From positions 1 to 48,224 of the forward strand of contig CAMSTW010000016.1 in assembly GCA_947063855.1 (NCBI GenBank): DNA of 48,224 bases. Direction: 5' to 3'. Within the stretch, counting starts at the first letter, position 1. Each line of letters starts with the position of its first letter. The notes below the pieces were generated by a model, which was not told the origin of the DNA, did not search any database, and worked only from the letters and a program-made list of their open reading frames with translations. The DNA comes from an uncultured Dorea sp. (GTDB lineage Bacteria > Bacillota > Clostridia > Lachnospirales > Lachnospiraceae). Shown piece after piece: positions 6,705 through 15,226 of this stretch. Made by a program: the position numbers and the translations under genes.

Positions 6705-7280
6705 ATGGATCGGAATAGACGGGATAGCTCCTTGGAGAATATGCTGTATACGATGTACTATCATTCGCCCATCGGAGAGTTGCTGCTGGCGGAGAAGGCC
6801 GGAGCCCTTGCAGGCGTCTGGATGGAAGGACAAAAATATTTCCCCCAATCCCTGCATATGGAAATGGAAGAAAAAGAAGATTCCAAAATATTGAATGAAA
6901 CAAAGGAATGGCTGGATCGTTACTTTAGAGGAGAAAGACCGCGGATTGATGAACTTTTGCTGGCTCCTTTGGGAAGCGGATTCCGCAGGGAAGTCTGGAA
7001 GATTCTTTGTGAGATTCCGTATGGAGAGGTAACGACCTATGGTGAAATCTCCAGGAAGATCGCAGAGAACCGCGGCATTGGCAGAATGTCGGCCCAGGCG
7101 GTCGGCGGCGCGGTCGGACACAACCCCATCTCAATCATCATCCCCTGCCACCGGGTAGTCGGCGCAGACGGAAGCCTGACCGGATATGCCGGCGGCATAC
7201 AGAGGAAGATCAGGCTGCTCGAACTGGAGGGCGCAGATATGGAAAAATTATATGTTCCCCGAAAAGGAACGGCGCTTTAG
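6705..7280 (+). CDS. ogt: Methylated-DNA--protein-cysteine S-methyltransferase (Ogt type)
   Basis: This is a suicide DNA repair enzyme that transfers alkyl groups from O6-alkylguanine to its own Cys. The active-site motif IIIPCHRVVGADGSLTGYAGG is intact. It is preceded by the winged-helix block FRREVWKILCEIPYGEVTTYGEIS and the AVGGAVGHNP segment, which carries the arginine-finger-equivalent region with Ala in place of Arg next to Val-Gly-Gly. The N-terminal roughly 80 residues are the Ogt-type methyltransferase N domain (YYHSPIGELLLAEKAGAL). The longest frame begins at GTG 6657, but GAAGGAAAGGA at 6688-6698 points to ATG 6705, giving 191 residues. A further ATG at 6741 is possible. It is the last gene of the forward run, with a convergent LysR gene 40 bases later. 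Confidence 0.88.
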   Translation: MDRNRRDSSLENMLYTMYYHSPIGELLLAEKAGALAGVWMEGQKYFPQSLHMEMEEKEDSKILNETKEWLDRYFRGERPRIDELLLAPLGSGFRREVWKILCEIPYGEVTTYGEISRKIAENRGIGRMSAQAVGGAVGHNPISIIIPCHRVVGADGSLTGYAGGIQRKIRLLELEGADMEKLYVPRKGTAL

Positions 7281-7320
7281 TGCGTATTAGCATCCTGAGG
7301 TATAGTCGTACGGCGCCTGA

Positions 7321-8229
7321 TCACAGCTTCTCCCGTGCAATCTTGATAAAATCCCGTGCATAGACCGGAAGGTACGCACCTTTGCGGTATGCAATGGTCA
7401 GTGTGCTGAATGTCCCGGCGTCTCCCACTGAGAAACACAGCGGCTGTTCCCTGAGATCCATATTTTTTATATAGTTTTCCGGAATAAAGCACAGCCCCAG
7501 CCCCATCTGGCAGAGCTTTACGCAGGTTACCGTATTCCTTGTGCGGATCGGTACGGGAGGGTCGATCCCATATCTTTCGAACAGTTCCAGTGCGATCTGT
7601 CCGGTGGTCTGTTCCGGGAAATGCAGAATAAACGGTTCATTATCAAGCAGGCGAAGGTCCATCCACGGGTATTTCTTCCCGCTTGTCTGCACGCCGCGGG
7701 ACGCCAGGGGGTGTCCCGCAGGCATCACAAGCAGCACTTCCTCCTTAAGAAGTGTCTCGTATTCTAATTTCGGATGCGGCTTTGCCTCGTTAAATATTGC
7801 AAAATCAAGCTGATCGTCCAGCAGCAGACGCTCCTGGATGGCATAGGTCTCTTCACGCAGATTGACCCGTACGCCGGGGTACTGATCATGGAAGACCGAC
7901 ATGATCTGGGGAACCATGCAGGAGCTTCGCATCAGCGGAAATGCAATGTTCAGTTCGCCTTCGCTAAAGGAGGTCAGGTCTTTCAGTTCCTTCTCCCAAT
8001 CCTGATTCACAGCCAGCACCTTTCTGGCATACTCAAGGTATCTGCGTCCCAGGTAAGTCGCGGTATAGGTGTTGGTGCTGCGCACGAAGAGCTTGCCGTT
8101 CATCTCCCGCTCAAGCTTCTGCAGATGCTTGGTCAGTGTGGGCTGGGAGATGTACAGCTCCTGGGCCGCTTTGGTAAGGTTCTGGTGCTTTGCAATGCAT
8201 AAGACATAGTTTAATTCCTGAAAATTCAT
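7321..8229 (-). CDS. LysR-family regulator, likely of purine uptake and deamination
   Basis: The product is 302 residues from the ATG at 8229, which has GGAGAAGG about 8 bases upstream; the longer frame to 8268 has no ribosome site. The N-terminal helix-turn-helix (MNFQELNYVLCIAKHQNLTKAAQELYISQPTLTKHLQKLE pattern, residues 1-40) is classic LysR. The rest is a periplasmic-binding-protein-like effector domain, with GELNIAFPLMRSSCMVPQI near residue 92. It is divergently oriented from a purine permease and adenine deaminase pair, so control of these genes is likely. The effector (for instance adenine or hypoxanthine) is only inferred. Confidence 0.87.
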   Translation of the reverse strand: MNFQELNYVLCIAKHQNLTKAAQELYISQPTLTKHLQKLEREMNGKLFVRSTNTYTATYLGRRYLEYARKVLAVNQDWEKELKDLTSFSEGELNIAFPLMRSSCMVPQIMSVFHDQYPGVRVNLREETYAIQERLLLDDQLDFAIFNEAKPHPKLEYETLLKEEVLLVMPAGHPLASRGVQTSGKKYPWMDLRLLDNEPFILHFPEQTTGQIALELFERYGIDPPVPIRTRNTVTCVKLCQMGLGLCFIPENYIKNMDLREQPLCFSVGDAGTFSTLTIAYRKGAYLPVYARDFIKIAREKL

Positions 8230-8265
8230 GTTGCGCCCTTCTCCTGTTCTTGTATTCCATCCAGG

Positions 8266-8287
8266 CATATTTTTTATGGAAAATATG
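8266..8287. promoter_or_regulatory. Inverted repeat, candidate LysR binding site
   Basis: CATATTTT (8266-8273) and AAAATATG (8280-8287) form perfect 8-base arms around a 6-base centre. The site lies between the divergent LysR gene and the permease gene, upstream of a possible permease promoter (TTGGAC at 8290-8295; TACTAT at 8314-8319). LysR sites are typically A+T-rich dyads of this kind. Confidence 0.5.
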
Positions 8288-8359
8288 AATTGGACATTCT
8301 GTTTCTCACATCATACTATAAAGATGGAAGTATTATCAAGAGGAAAAGGAGTAAAACAA

Positions 8360-9664
8360 ATGAAAAACTGGATTGAAAAACAATTCAAACTGTCAGAGTT
8401 CCACACTGATGTCAAGACGGAGCTGCTGGCGGGCCTGACGACCTTCGTAACCATGGCGTATGTCCTTGCGACGGTTCCCAATATTCTGGGCGGAGCCAAT
8501 CTGGACAAGCATGTCGTTCTTACGGCGATGGTCCTTCTGATCGTCCTGACAAGCTGCGCGATGGCGCTGTACACGAACCGGCCTTTTGCGCTGGCGCCCG
8601 GACTTGGAAGCGTGGGAATCGTAGCGTCTATGATTTCCAATGAAGGGATCAGCGCGCCGATTGCCGCGGGAGTCATCTTCTGGAGCGGCGTCCTGTTTAT
8701 CGTAATCTCTTTTCTGGGACTCAGGGAGGCTGTTGTACGGGTAATCCCGGTAAGTATGAAGCATGCGGTCAGCGCAGGTATCGGACTGTTTATTGCTTTG
8801 CTGGGTGCAAAGAACTGCGGACTGATCATTGCCAATGGGGACAAGAATAATCTTGCGTTCGGAGATCTGACCTCTCCGTCTGTAATCGTTGCCGTGATCG
8901 GGTTCGTCCTGATCCTTGTCATCAAGGTACGCAATGTTCCTGGCGGCATGATTCTGGCAATTCTGCTTACCACGGTGGCCGGCATTCCTTTTGGGGTGAC
9001 GAAGCTGCCGGAGAGCCTGTTCTCTCTTCCGGCCAATATCGGGCAGCAGTTTTTGAAGGTTGATTTTGTGGGAGCGTTGAATTTCGCGTACATTCCGTTC
9101 CTGATTGCACTGTTCGTTCCGGACTTCTTCTCTACCTTCGGGACGGTGCTGGGCGTCGGGGCGAAGGCGGGATATCTGGATGAGGACGGCAATCTTCCGG
9201 GTATTGACAAATGCTTCAAGGTGGATGCGGTTGCGACCAGCTTCGGCGCGCTGTTCACGATGCCAAGCATGACCACATATCTGGAATCTTCCGCAGGCGT
9301 GGAGGCCGGCGGCAAGACCGGGCTGACCGTGGTATTCACGAGTATTTTCTTTGCGTTGTCACTGTTCCTGGCGCCGGTCGCGCTGATCATACCGTCTGCG
9401 GCTACAGGCCCGATTCTGATCTTCATCGGGATCAATATGCTGAGCGGGATGCGTAATGTGAACTACTCTGATATCACAGAATATTTGCCGGCGTTTATCT
9501 GCGTTACCTTTACAATCTTCGCAAATAATATCGCGAATGGAATCTGTGTCGCTCTTCCGGCATATCTGATCATGAAGATTGCGGCCGGCAAGATCAGGGA
9601 AATCGAGCCGGTTATGTACATACTTGTTGTAGTCTGCATGCTCTATTTCTATACGATAGTTTAA
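8360..9664 (+). CDS. NCS2-family purine permease (AzgA-like)
   Basis: This 434-residue integral membrane protein has about 12 to 14 hydrophobic segments. It is of the nucleobase:cation symporter-2 AzgA-like branch. Signature segments are ELLAGLTTFVTMAYVLATVPNIL at the start, ALAPGLGSVGIVASM, HAVSAGIGLFIALLGAKNCGLI, and FVPDFFSTFGTVLGVGAKAGYLDEDGNLPG in the middle. The last of these corresponds to the conserved D-F-D-T-G-T block, here with Phe-Ser-Thr-Phe. Members import adenine, guanine or hypoxanthine with protons. The start is placed at ATG 8360, following GAGGAAAAGGAG; the frame is open back to 8228 without a ribosome site. The adenine deaminase gene follows after 25 bases, so adenine is the likeliest substrate. 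Confidence 0.85.
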   Translation: MKNWIEKQFKLSEFHTDVKTELLAGLTTFVTMAYVLATVPNILGGANLDKHVVLTAMVLLIVLTSCAMALYTNRPFALAPGLGSVGIVASMISNEGISAPIAAGVIFWSGVLFIVISFLGLREAVVRVIPVSMKHAVSAGIGLFIALLGAKNCGLIIANGDKNNLAFGDLTSPSVIVAVIGFVLILVIKVRNVPGGMILAILLTTVAGIPFGVTKLPESLFSLPANIGQQFLKVDFVGALNFAYIPFLIALFVPDFFSTFGTVLGVGAKAGYLDEDGNLPGIDKCFKVDAVATSFGALFTMPSMTTYLESSAGVEAGGKTGLTVVFTSIFFALSLFLAPVALIIPSAATGPILIFIGINMLSGMRNVNYSDITEYLPAFICVTFTIFANNIANGICVALPAYLIMKIAAGKIREIEPVMYILVVVCMLYFYTIV

Positions 9665-9689
9665 GATACGGGGGTGAGGAGGAAGGTTT

Positions 9690-11405
9690 ATGGAATCCGT
9701 TTCTTTACTGATTAAGAATGCAAAGGTTTTTAACACCTATCTTAAGAAATTTATTCCTGCGGACGTCTCTGTAAAGGACGGGCGGTTCTATTACATCGAC
9801 CGGAAGCAGGAGACGGCGTTTCAGGCGGAGGCGTTGCTGGACGCCGGGGGAAAATATATGATTCCGGGACTGATCGACATCCATATGCATATCGAGAGCA
9901 GTATGCTGACTCCGGAACCATTTGGAAATTGTGTGGCGGCGTGCGGGGTGACCACCATCGTATCGGAGCCTCACGAAATGGCGAATGTCAAGGGAACAAG
10001 GGGAGTCCTGGAGATGATCTCTGCGGCCAAGAATGCTCCCATTGATATCTTCTACGGGATCCCAAGCAGTGTGCCATCCACGGATGAACGGCTGGAAACG
10101 ACAGGGGGGATTATTGACTGCAGCGCCATGAAGCACCTGCTCTCTGAGGACGACGTGGTCTGTGTCGGCGAGATTATGAATTACCGTCAGATTATCCGGG
10201 AAAACGATCTGGAGATCACGAAGTTTCTCCGCTATCTTCGGGAGGAGCATCCGGGCTATGTGATAGAGGGACATTGTCCGTCTCTTCTGGATCTGGATCT
10301 TGCCAGGTTCTTATATCTGGGAATAGACGGCGATCACACAGAGCATACGCTGGAAGAAGTGAAGCAGAGGATCGAGAATGGCATGTTCTTCGAGATCCAG
10401 GATAAGATGCTGCTGCCGGAGGTGCTTCAATACATCCGGGAGAATCAGCTCTATGAGTATTGCGGGTTTGTGACGGACGATACGATGGCGGACGTCCTCT
10501 ATGAGAAGGGGCATCTGAACCATGTCGTGCAGAAGGCTGTGGAAGCCGGATTCCCTATGGAGATGGCGGTCTATTGTGCGACGTATACGCCGGCCAGGAG
10601 GATGCATCTGTATGACAGGGGCGCCATTGCCCCGGGGAAGCTTGCCGATTTCGTGCTGCTTGAGGATCCGGCGGTGCTAAGCCCGCTTTGCGTATATAAG
10701 AACGGCGTCCAGATATTCTCACGGAAAAACAGGCGGGAACAGCAGGCGTCCTACCGGTTCCCGGAGGATTTCTATCAGAGTGTCTGCCTGCCGCAGGTGA
10801 CGCTTGCGGATTTCCGGGTCAGAACCGACAGCGATAAGGAAGAGGTTACGGTGCGTGTGATCGAGATACACCCCGACCGGACGCAGACGACGGAGAAGCT
10901 GGTTACTATGCCGGTGAAAGATCATGTGCTGGAATGGAAGGGCAGCGGGTGTCTGCTTGCGATGGTTCTGGAGCGTCATGGCAAGAACGGGAATATCGGG
11001 TATGGGTTTATCACGGGTTCCTGCCTGAAAAAAGGAACCGTAGCCGCTACGTATTTCCACGATCATCACAATCTCTTTGTGGCCGGGGATAATCCGGAGG
11101 ATATGCTGCTTGCGGTGAGACGGATCCAGGAGCTGCAGGGAGGATGTCTGACGGTTAAGGATGGGAGGATTCTTGCAGAACTGCCGCTGCCGGTGTGCGG
11201 GATACTGTCTGACCGGGGCGTAGAGGAGGCGGCTTTGGGACTGAAAGCCGTAAGGGAAAGTCTGGAAGAGCTGGGTTACCGGCATGGGAACCCGATTATG
11301 TCCCTTGGGACGCTGGGTCTGCCGGTGAGTCCGGCGCTGAAGCTGACAGATATGGGACTTGTGGATGTGAAGAAGAGCGCGGTGGTGCCATTGATCGTGG
11401 AGTAA
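9690..11405 (+). CDS. ade: Adenine deaminase (amidohydrolase type)
   Basis: This 571-residue enzyme converts adenine to hypoxanthine and ammonia. It is the metal-dependent amidohydrolase form found in Firmicutes (AdeC/Ade), with the usual length. The metal ligands sit in GLIDIHMHIESSMLTP (residues about 59-74) and EPHEMANV. Further conserved blocks are IEGHCPSLLDLDLARFLYLGIDGDHTEHT and FVTDDTMADVLYEKGHLNHVV, followed by PARRMHLYDRGAIAPGKLADFVLLEDP. The C-terminal half carries the typical ITGSCLKKGTVAATYFHDHHNLFVAG block. GAGGAGGAAGG precedes the ATG. With the upstream purine permease it makes an adenine import and salvage operon under the divergent LysR gene. Confidence 0.93.
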   Translation: MESVSLLIKNAKVFNTYLKKFIPADVSVKDGRFYYIDRKQETAFQAEALLDAGGKYMIPGLIDIHMHIESSMLTPEPFGNCVAACGVTTIVSEPHEMANVKGTRGVLEMISAAKNAPIDIFYGIPSSVPSTDERLETTGGIIDCSAMKHLLSEDDVVCVGEIMNYRQIIRENDLEITKFLRYLREEHPGYVIEGHCPSLLDLDLARFLYLGIDGDHTEHTLEEVKQRIENGMFFEIQDKMLLPEVLQYIRENQLYEYCGFVTDDTMADVLYEKGHLNHVVQKAVEAGFPMEMAVYCATYTPARRMHLYDRGAIAPGKLADFVLLEDPAVLSPLCVYKNGVQIFSRKNRREQQASYRFPEDFYQSVCLPQVTLADFRVRTDSDKEEVTVRVIEIHPDRTQTTEKLVTMPVKDHVLEWKGSGCLLAMVLERHGKNGNIGYGFITGSCLKKGTVAATYFHDHHNLFVAGDNPEDMLLAVRRIQELQGGCLTVKDGRILAELPLPVCGILSDRGVEEAALGLKAVRESLEELGYRHGNPIMSLGTLGLPVSPALKLTDMGLVDVKKSAVVPLIVE

Positions 11406-11431
11406 GCGGGGCAAGCTGTACGCCCCGCTTT
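11404..11431 (+). terminator. Intrinsic terminator after the adenine deaminase gene
   Basis: AAGCGGGGC (11404-11412) pairs with GCCCCGCTT (11422-11430) around a 9-base loop and ends in a short T run. It begins right at the stop codon of the gene. Confidence 0.7.
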
Positions 11432-11440
11432 GCAGGATGG

Positions 11441-11495
11441 TCCGTCCCAAAATCGAATTGACGCAGCCTGCTGCTGCGCATGATTTTGGGACGGA
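11441..11495. repeat. Long inverted repeat in the convergent intergenic gap
   Basis: Perfect 14-base arms TCCGTCCCAAAATC (11441-11454) and GATTTTGGGACGGA (11482-11495) enclose a 27-base loop that can itself pair (CGCAG with CTGCG). There is no T run after either arm, so it is not a simple terminator. The rest of the gap, 11496-11649, shows no recognisable gene. Confidence 0.6.
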
Positions 11496-11649
11496 TTTCC
11501 TGCAGATGGGAATGTATACTGAGGAAAGCAGTTTTCGGACGTTGACTGAACGGTTAGAGGACTCTGGAAAAGCAGGGCTTGGCGCGGCAAATAACGGCTT
11601 CTTAGGTTTTGTCAGATTAGCGGACACGTAATGAATGCTGTATCTGGGC

Positions 11650-12936
11650 TTACCTGCGCAGAGCGGACAGAATCTGTGCAGTCTGCTTTGCTTCTTCTCT
11701 GGTGCATGCATCCTTCGCATACCGTGCCTTCTCGTATAATGTATGTATTCTGCCTGTATCTCTATTTGTGACCATATCTGCATAGAGTCCGGCCTTGTGT
11801 TCCAGTTCCGACGGCGTCTCTGTTCCATAGGGTTTTTCGCGCAATGCGCGCCGGATGAGCCGTTTATAAAGTCGGCGGATCTTCCTGTCCGGAGAACGGA
11901 GACCGTCTTTTTCGCGTCTCTTCATAAGACGCCGTTTTTCCGGCATAAGCCCCGCTTCATCATTAAGAAAGATAATCTCGTCGCCTCCGTCATCCGAGAA
12001 GGATACCATCGCGTGCCGGATAAGCCTGAGAATTATCCGCAGCGCCGCATAGATCAATCCGGCCATCGTAAGGACGCCGAGAAGTTCGGAAAATTTCTTC
12101 AACCACTCCGGCGTCTCCTTCGCCTGCGATTTTAAGCGGGCAAGTTCCTCCATCAGATAGTCCGGTTCAGCTTCTTCCTCATAGAACAGTTCCATCTGTC
12201 CCTTCATTTCCGGAGATTCAAACCGGAGATCGGACAGAGGTTCCTTATGGTAAATGGCCGCCGGGAGCATGCATATGGCGAGTCCTGCAATTCCGGCCAG
12301 AAGGATTGCATTTCCAATCCGCTTCATGGTGTGGGCAGGGAGATTGGCAACGCGGACATTCTGCCGCACGAACCCGTCAAGGCGTTCCAGATAACGGTAT
12401 GCCAGGCAGACGCATATCTCTGCGCCAAGAAGTCCCAGCATAAGATTCAAAAGCGCCTGCCGGTGAAAGGAAACCACACCCAGATACATTGCCGCGAAGA
12501 TCAGGCAGTACGGCGTCCTTGGGGCGGTGAGAAGGGTCGGAACCTCCCACATCTCCCTGTCCTCCTGTGCGCCCGCTTCGCCCGGCATTTCCTGCATCTT
12601 CCGGCGGATCTCGCCTTGCTTGATCTTCACATAGATGCGGAACAGGAAGACGAAGGCGGTAAGCAAGGTGGCAAGGAGATCCCGGCTGACGGCCTGTATC
12701 CCCCAGGTCACGGCAAGGGAAAACACAAGGAAAATCCCCAGGTTCCGGCATCTGCGGACTACGATGTAGGACAGGGCTATGGGGAAGATCAGTATCAGTC
12801 CGCCAAGAAGGAAAAAGACGGCCCCGCGGCCCCGTATCTCCCGTATGGCCGCGGCGAGCACGTAGATCCCCTCAAAAAGCAGAATATTATGTATCCATGA
12901 AAGCAGGATCAGCGTAGGGCTTTTTTCTTTTATCAT
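11650..12936 (-). CDS. Membrane protein with DUF4129-like C-terminal domain
   Basis: The protein is about 428 residues from the ATG at 12936, which has GAAGGTG upstream; the longer frame to 12993 overlaps the previous gene. It has some six to seven hydrophobic segments in the first 230 residues and one more near residue 285-310. An acidic extracytoplasmic loop (YEEEAEPDYLMEELARLKSQ) lies between them. The cytoplasmic C-terminus ends with RRLYKRLIRRAL, TPSELEHKAGLYAD and LYEKARYAKDACTREEAKQ, the pattern of DUF4129 domains. It follows DUF58 and MoxR genes. Such clusters normally include a transglutaminase-like protein whose C-terminus is DUF4129; here the transglutaminase part is absent. Its role is unknown; a cell-envelope process is likely from context. 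Confidence 0.65.
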   Translation of the reverse strand: MIKEKSPTLILLSWIHNILLFEGIYVLAAAIREIRGRGAVFFLLGGLILIFPIALSYIVVRRCRNLGIFLVFSLAVTWGIQAVSRDLLATLLTAFVFLFRIYVKIKQGEIRRKMQEMPGEAGAQEDREMWEVPTLLTAPRTPYCLIFAAMYLGVVSFHRQALLNLMLGLLGAEICVCLAYRYLERLDGFVRQNVRVANLPAHTMKRIGNAILLAGIAGLAICMLPAAIYHKEPLSDLRFESPEMKGQMELFYEEEAEPDYLMEELARLKSQAKETPEWLKKFSELLGVLTMAGLIYAALRIILRLIRHAMVSFSDDGGDEIIFLNDEAGLMPEKRRLMKRREKDGLRSPDRKIRRLYKRLIRRALREKPYGTETPSELEHKAGLYADMVTNRDTGRIHTLYEKARYAKDACTREEAKQTAQILSALRR

Positions 12937-12958
12937 CTTTTCACCTTCTTTTTGCAAT

Positions 12959-14062
12959 TTAATTATCCGTTTCCCAGGTAAAGATATGAACACCCCGTAT
13001 GGATTTCACGCAGATGTCTGCATTATGCCTGACCGGGATGACCCACAGGATGGGACGGCCGCCTTCTGCCATAGAGGCGATTTCCCGGACGGTGTCTTTG
13101 TCCTGATTCATGGAAATGATTACGTAGATCATACAGGCCTTAAGCTGTTCCTTCTCTTTTCTCAGCGTTTCCCACAGCCTGTCTGTAGGCTTATGGATAT
13201 CGATGCGGGAAAGCTCGCGGTACAGGCTCTGTATCTGTCCGGCGCCGTCCTTTAGGAAGACACGGTTCATTCCGTTTCCTGTAACCGTAAGCTCCATGCG
13301 TTTCTTCACGATATAAGACGCCAGGGATGCGGCGATCCGTATGCCTTCTTCCGTCAGGTCATCATGCCGGAGGATTCCGGAATCCTCCGTATCCAGGATG
13401 ATCTCCAGACGGATATTCGTGGTGGAGTCGAACTGGTTGACCAGGAGGCCCTGCCCCTTTGCGGAGGCTTTCCAGTTGATGTGGCTCATCGGGTCGGTGG
13501 GATGATATTCCCGGATTCCGGAAAAGCAGAAAGGATCCGGAAAGAGCCGGTTCTGCGTCACGATCATACCGGAAACAGCCTTGCAAAGCAGCGTGATCCG
13601 GCGGGTGTCAACCAGTCTTGGATATACATACAGGGCGGTTCGAAGGAACCGGTCATCATGAAAGCTTCTGGAGAAGAAGAAGTCATATCCGATCACCTCA
13701 GCCTTGGTGAGTTCGTAATAACCTCTCTTTTCACATACAAAAGGAAGCCGCCGGATTACCCGCTGACGCATGAAGAGGGAGAATATATCTCGCCGGTAGC
13801 TCTGGTCGGTCACGCTGGCGTTATCCTCTGCCTCGCCTGAAAACTTAAGGGCGCGGTCCATGGCAAGATTGACCTCCAGTGCGGGAAGGGGAAGCCGCTT
13901 ATCGTTGGTAATCTCCTCCCTGAGAAAGGAAGTGTCGCCTTCGTAGGCAGAGTGTGCTTCGAATTCTACCGCGATATCAAGCCTTGCATTCCAGTACCGC
14001 TGGTAGATGAAGTGCTGGAGCAGGTAGAATACTGCGGCTCCGGCAAGCAGTAATAATAACAT
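12959..14062 (-). CDS. DUF58 domain protein (vWA-like, MoxR partner)
   Basis: The product is 367 residues from the ATG at 14062 (CAGGAGA about 8 bases upstream; the frame is open to 14101 without a site). One hydrophobic segment at residues 1-15 anchors it. A beta-rich region follows, and then the DUF58 signature REYHPTDPMSHINWKASAKG near residue 195, which leads into a vWA-like fold (IRLEIILDTEDSG). Proteins of this kind are encoded after MoxR ATPases and are thought to act with them as chaperone-like complexes at the membrane. The gene starts 23 bases after the moxR stop and ends 22 bases before the next gene, so the three form one operon. Confidence 0.85.
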   Translation of the reverse strand: MLLLLLAGAAVFYLLQHFIYQRYWNARLDIAVEFEAHSAYEGDTSFLREEITNDKRLPLPALEVNLAMDRALKFSGEAEDNASVTDQSYRRDIFSLFMRQRVIRRLPFVCEKRGYYELTKAEVIGYDFFFSRSFHDDRFLRTALYVYPRLVDTRRITLLCKAVSGMIVTQNRLFPDPFCFSGIREYHPTDPMSHINWKASAKGQGLLVNQFDSTTNIRLEIILDTEDSGILRHDDLTEEGIRIAASLASYIVKKRMELTVTGNGMNRVFLKDGAGQIQSLYRELSRIDIHKPTDRLWETLRKEKEQLKACMIYVIISMNQDKDTVREIASMAEGGRPILWVIPVRHNADICVKSIRGVHIFTWETDN

Positions 14063-14085
14063 GGTTGTTTCTCCTGAGATTTTTA

Positions 14086-15030
14086 TTATGTCCGCGACCA
14101 CTCTTCGACGGGAACATTTACAGAGTCCAGAATCTCCCGGACGATCTCTTCTTCGTACCGTATACCCTCTGCCGGAACAGCCAGTGTAAGCCGGTGAGAG
14201 AGGACCGGGACGGCGACCGTCTTGATATCCTCCGGCACGACGTATTCCCGTCCTTCCGTCATGGCGAAGCCCTGTGCGGCCCGCACGAAAGCAAGGGTGC
14301 CTCTGGGACTTGTGCCCTGCAGAAGCTTCGGGTGCTTTCTTGTCGCGTGGATGATCCCGGTCATGTATTTCAACAGATCCTTATGGATGTATACTTCACG
14401 GCACCGGGTCTGCAGCTCTACAAGATCCGTTTTCTCGCAGACAGCTTCAAGGGCGGCAAGAGGCTCGTCCACAAGGAAACGTTCGATCATGGCGAGTTCC
14501 TGGCTCTGAGTCATATCCTCCATGCCGATCCGCATGAGAAAACGGTCCATCTGCGCTTCCGGGAGCGGGAATGTACCCAGCGTCTCCAGCGGATTCTGGG
14601 TAGCAATCACAAAAAACGGTTCTTCTAATATCCTGGTTTTGCCGTCTACCGTTACCTGTCCTTCTGCCATGCATTCCAGAAGGCTGCTCTGTGTCTTGGG
14701 AGTGGCGCGGTTGATCTCGTCTGCCAGGAGGATGTTGCAGAAGACGGGGCCTTCCCGGAATACAAATCCCCCCTCCCTGGAGTCAAAGTAGTTAAGCCCG
14801 GTCACGTCGGAGGGCAGCAGGTCGGGGGTAAACTGTACTCTCCCAAACTGTGCCTTGACGGAACGCGCAAGGGATTTGGCAAGCACGGTCTTGCCCGTTC
14901 CGGGGACATCCTCCAGAAGCACATGGCCTCTGGCGAGAATGGCGGCGGTGATGAGCTTCATGGTTCTTTCATTTCCGATCATTACTCTGGAAATGTTGTT
15001 CTGCAGGTCTTCAAGCAGCTTAAGGTTCAT
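14086..15030 (-). CDS. MoxR-family AAA ATPase
   Basis: This 314-residue AAA+ ATPase has Walker A in LLEDVPGTGKTVLAKSLA (residues about 36-53), Walker B in CNILLADEINRATPKTQSSLLE (around residue 100-120), sensor 1 in FFVIATQNPLETLGTFPLPEAQMDRF and an SPRGT motif near residue 243. The length is normal for MoxR. It is the first gene of the MoxR-DUF58-DUF4129 operon and is divergent from aroD, with its own promoter. MoxR proteins are assigned to assembly or activation of protein complexes, often in envelope stress. The specific client here is unknown. Confidence 0.92.
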   Translation of the reverse strand: MNLKLLEDLQNNISRVMIGNERTMKLITAAILARGHVLLEDVPGTGKTVLAKSLARSVKAQFGRVQFTPDLLPSDVTGLNYFDSREGGFVFREGPVFCNILLADEINRATPKTQSSLLECMAEGQVTVDGKTRILEEPFFVIATQNPLETLGTFPLPEAQMDRFLMRIGMEDMTQSQELAMIERFLVDEPLAALEAVCEKTDLVELQTRCREVYIHKDLLKYMTGIIHATRKHPKLLQGTSPRGTLAFVRAAQGFAMTEGREYVVPEDIKTVAVPVLSHRLTLAVPAEGIRYEEEIVREILDSVNVPVEEWSRT

Positions 15031-15096
15031 CTCTGGTATGGCCTCCTTGGTTGATAGATATAGTTTTGCTGTCTCATCAGAATGAAATATAATTAT

Positions 15097-15125
15097 ATTT
15101 TATCAAATTCTCTGAACATTTACAA
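15097..15125 (-). promoter_or_regulatory. Promoter of the moxR operon
   Basis: Read on the reverse strand, TTGTAA (15120-15125) and TAAAAT (15097-15102) are separated by 17 bases. It lies about 65 bases upstream of the moxR start. Confidence 0.5.
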
Positions 15126-15155
15126 TAAATTGTAACATCAAAAACAGGTTGGTGG

Positions 15156-15184
15156 TTATCAGATGAAGCAATGTGGTGTATAAT
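15156..15184 (+). promoter_or_regulatory. Promoter of the aroD gene
   Basis: TTATCA (15156-15161) and a perfect TATAAT (15179-15184) are separated by 17 bases. Transcription would start about 35 bases before the ATG at 15227, and the intervening GGTGGAG is the ribosome site. Confidence 0.6.
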
Positions 15185-15226
15185 CTCTGCTATAGTAATA
15201 AAAAAGAGAATAGGTGGAGAAGAAGT

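Noticed and set aside
8230-8359. Purine riboswitch upstream of the purine permease
   Set aside because: The characteristic three-way junction and its conserved loop sequences are not visible; only an inverted repeat and a weak promoter are seen.
8311-9435. Reverse-strand frame of 374 codons opposite the purine permease gene
   Set aside because: Antisense shadow of a membrane protein gene; no motif and no ribosome site.
11437-11631. Small forward frame of 64 codons in the ade/DUF4129 gap
   Set aside because: It runs through the inverted repeat, has no ribosome site and no recognisable protein pattern.
10719-11828. Reverse-strand frame of 369 codons opposite adenine deaminase
   Set aside because: Spans the ade terminator and the long inverted repeat, has no motif, and its front overlaps the DUF4129-like gene in the same direction but another frame.
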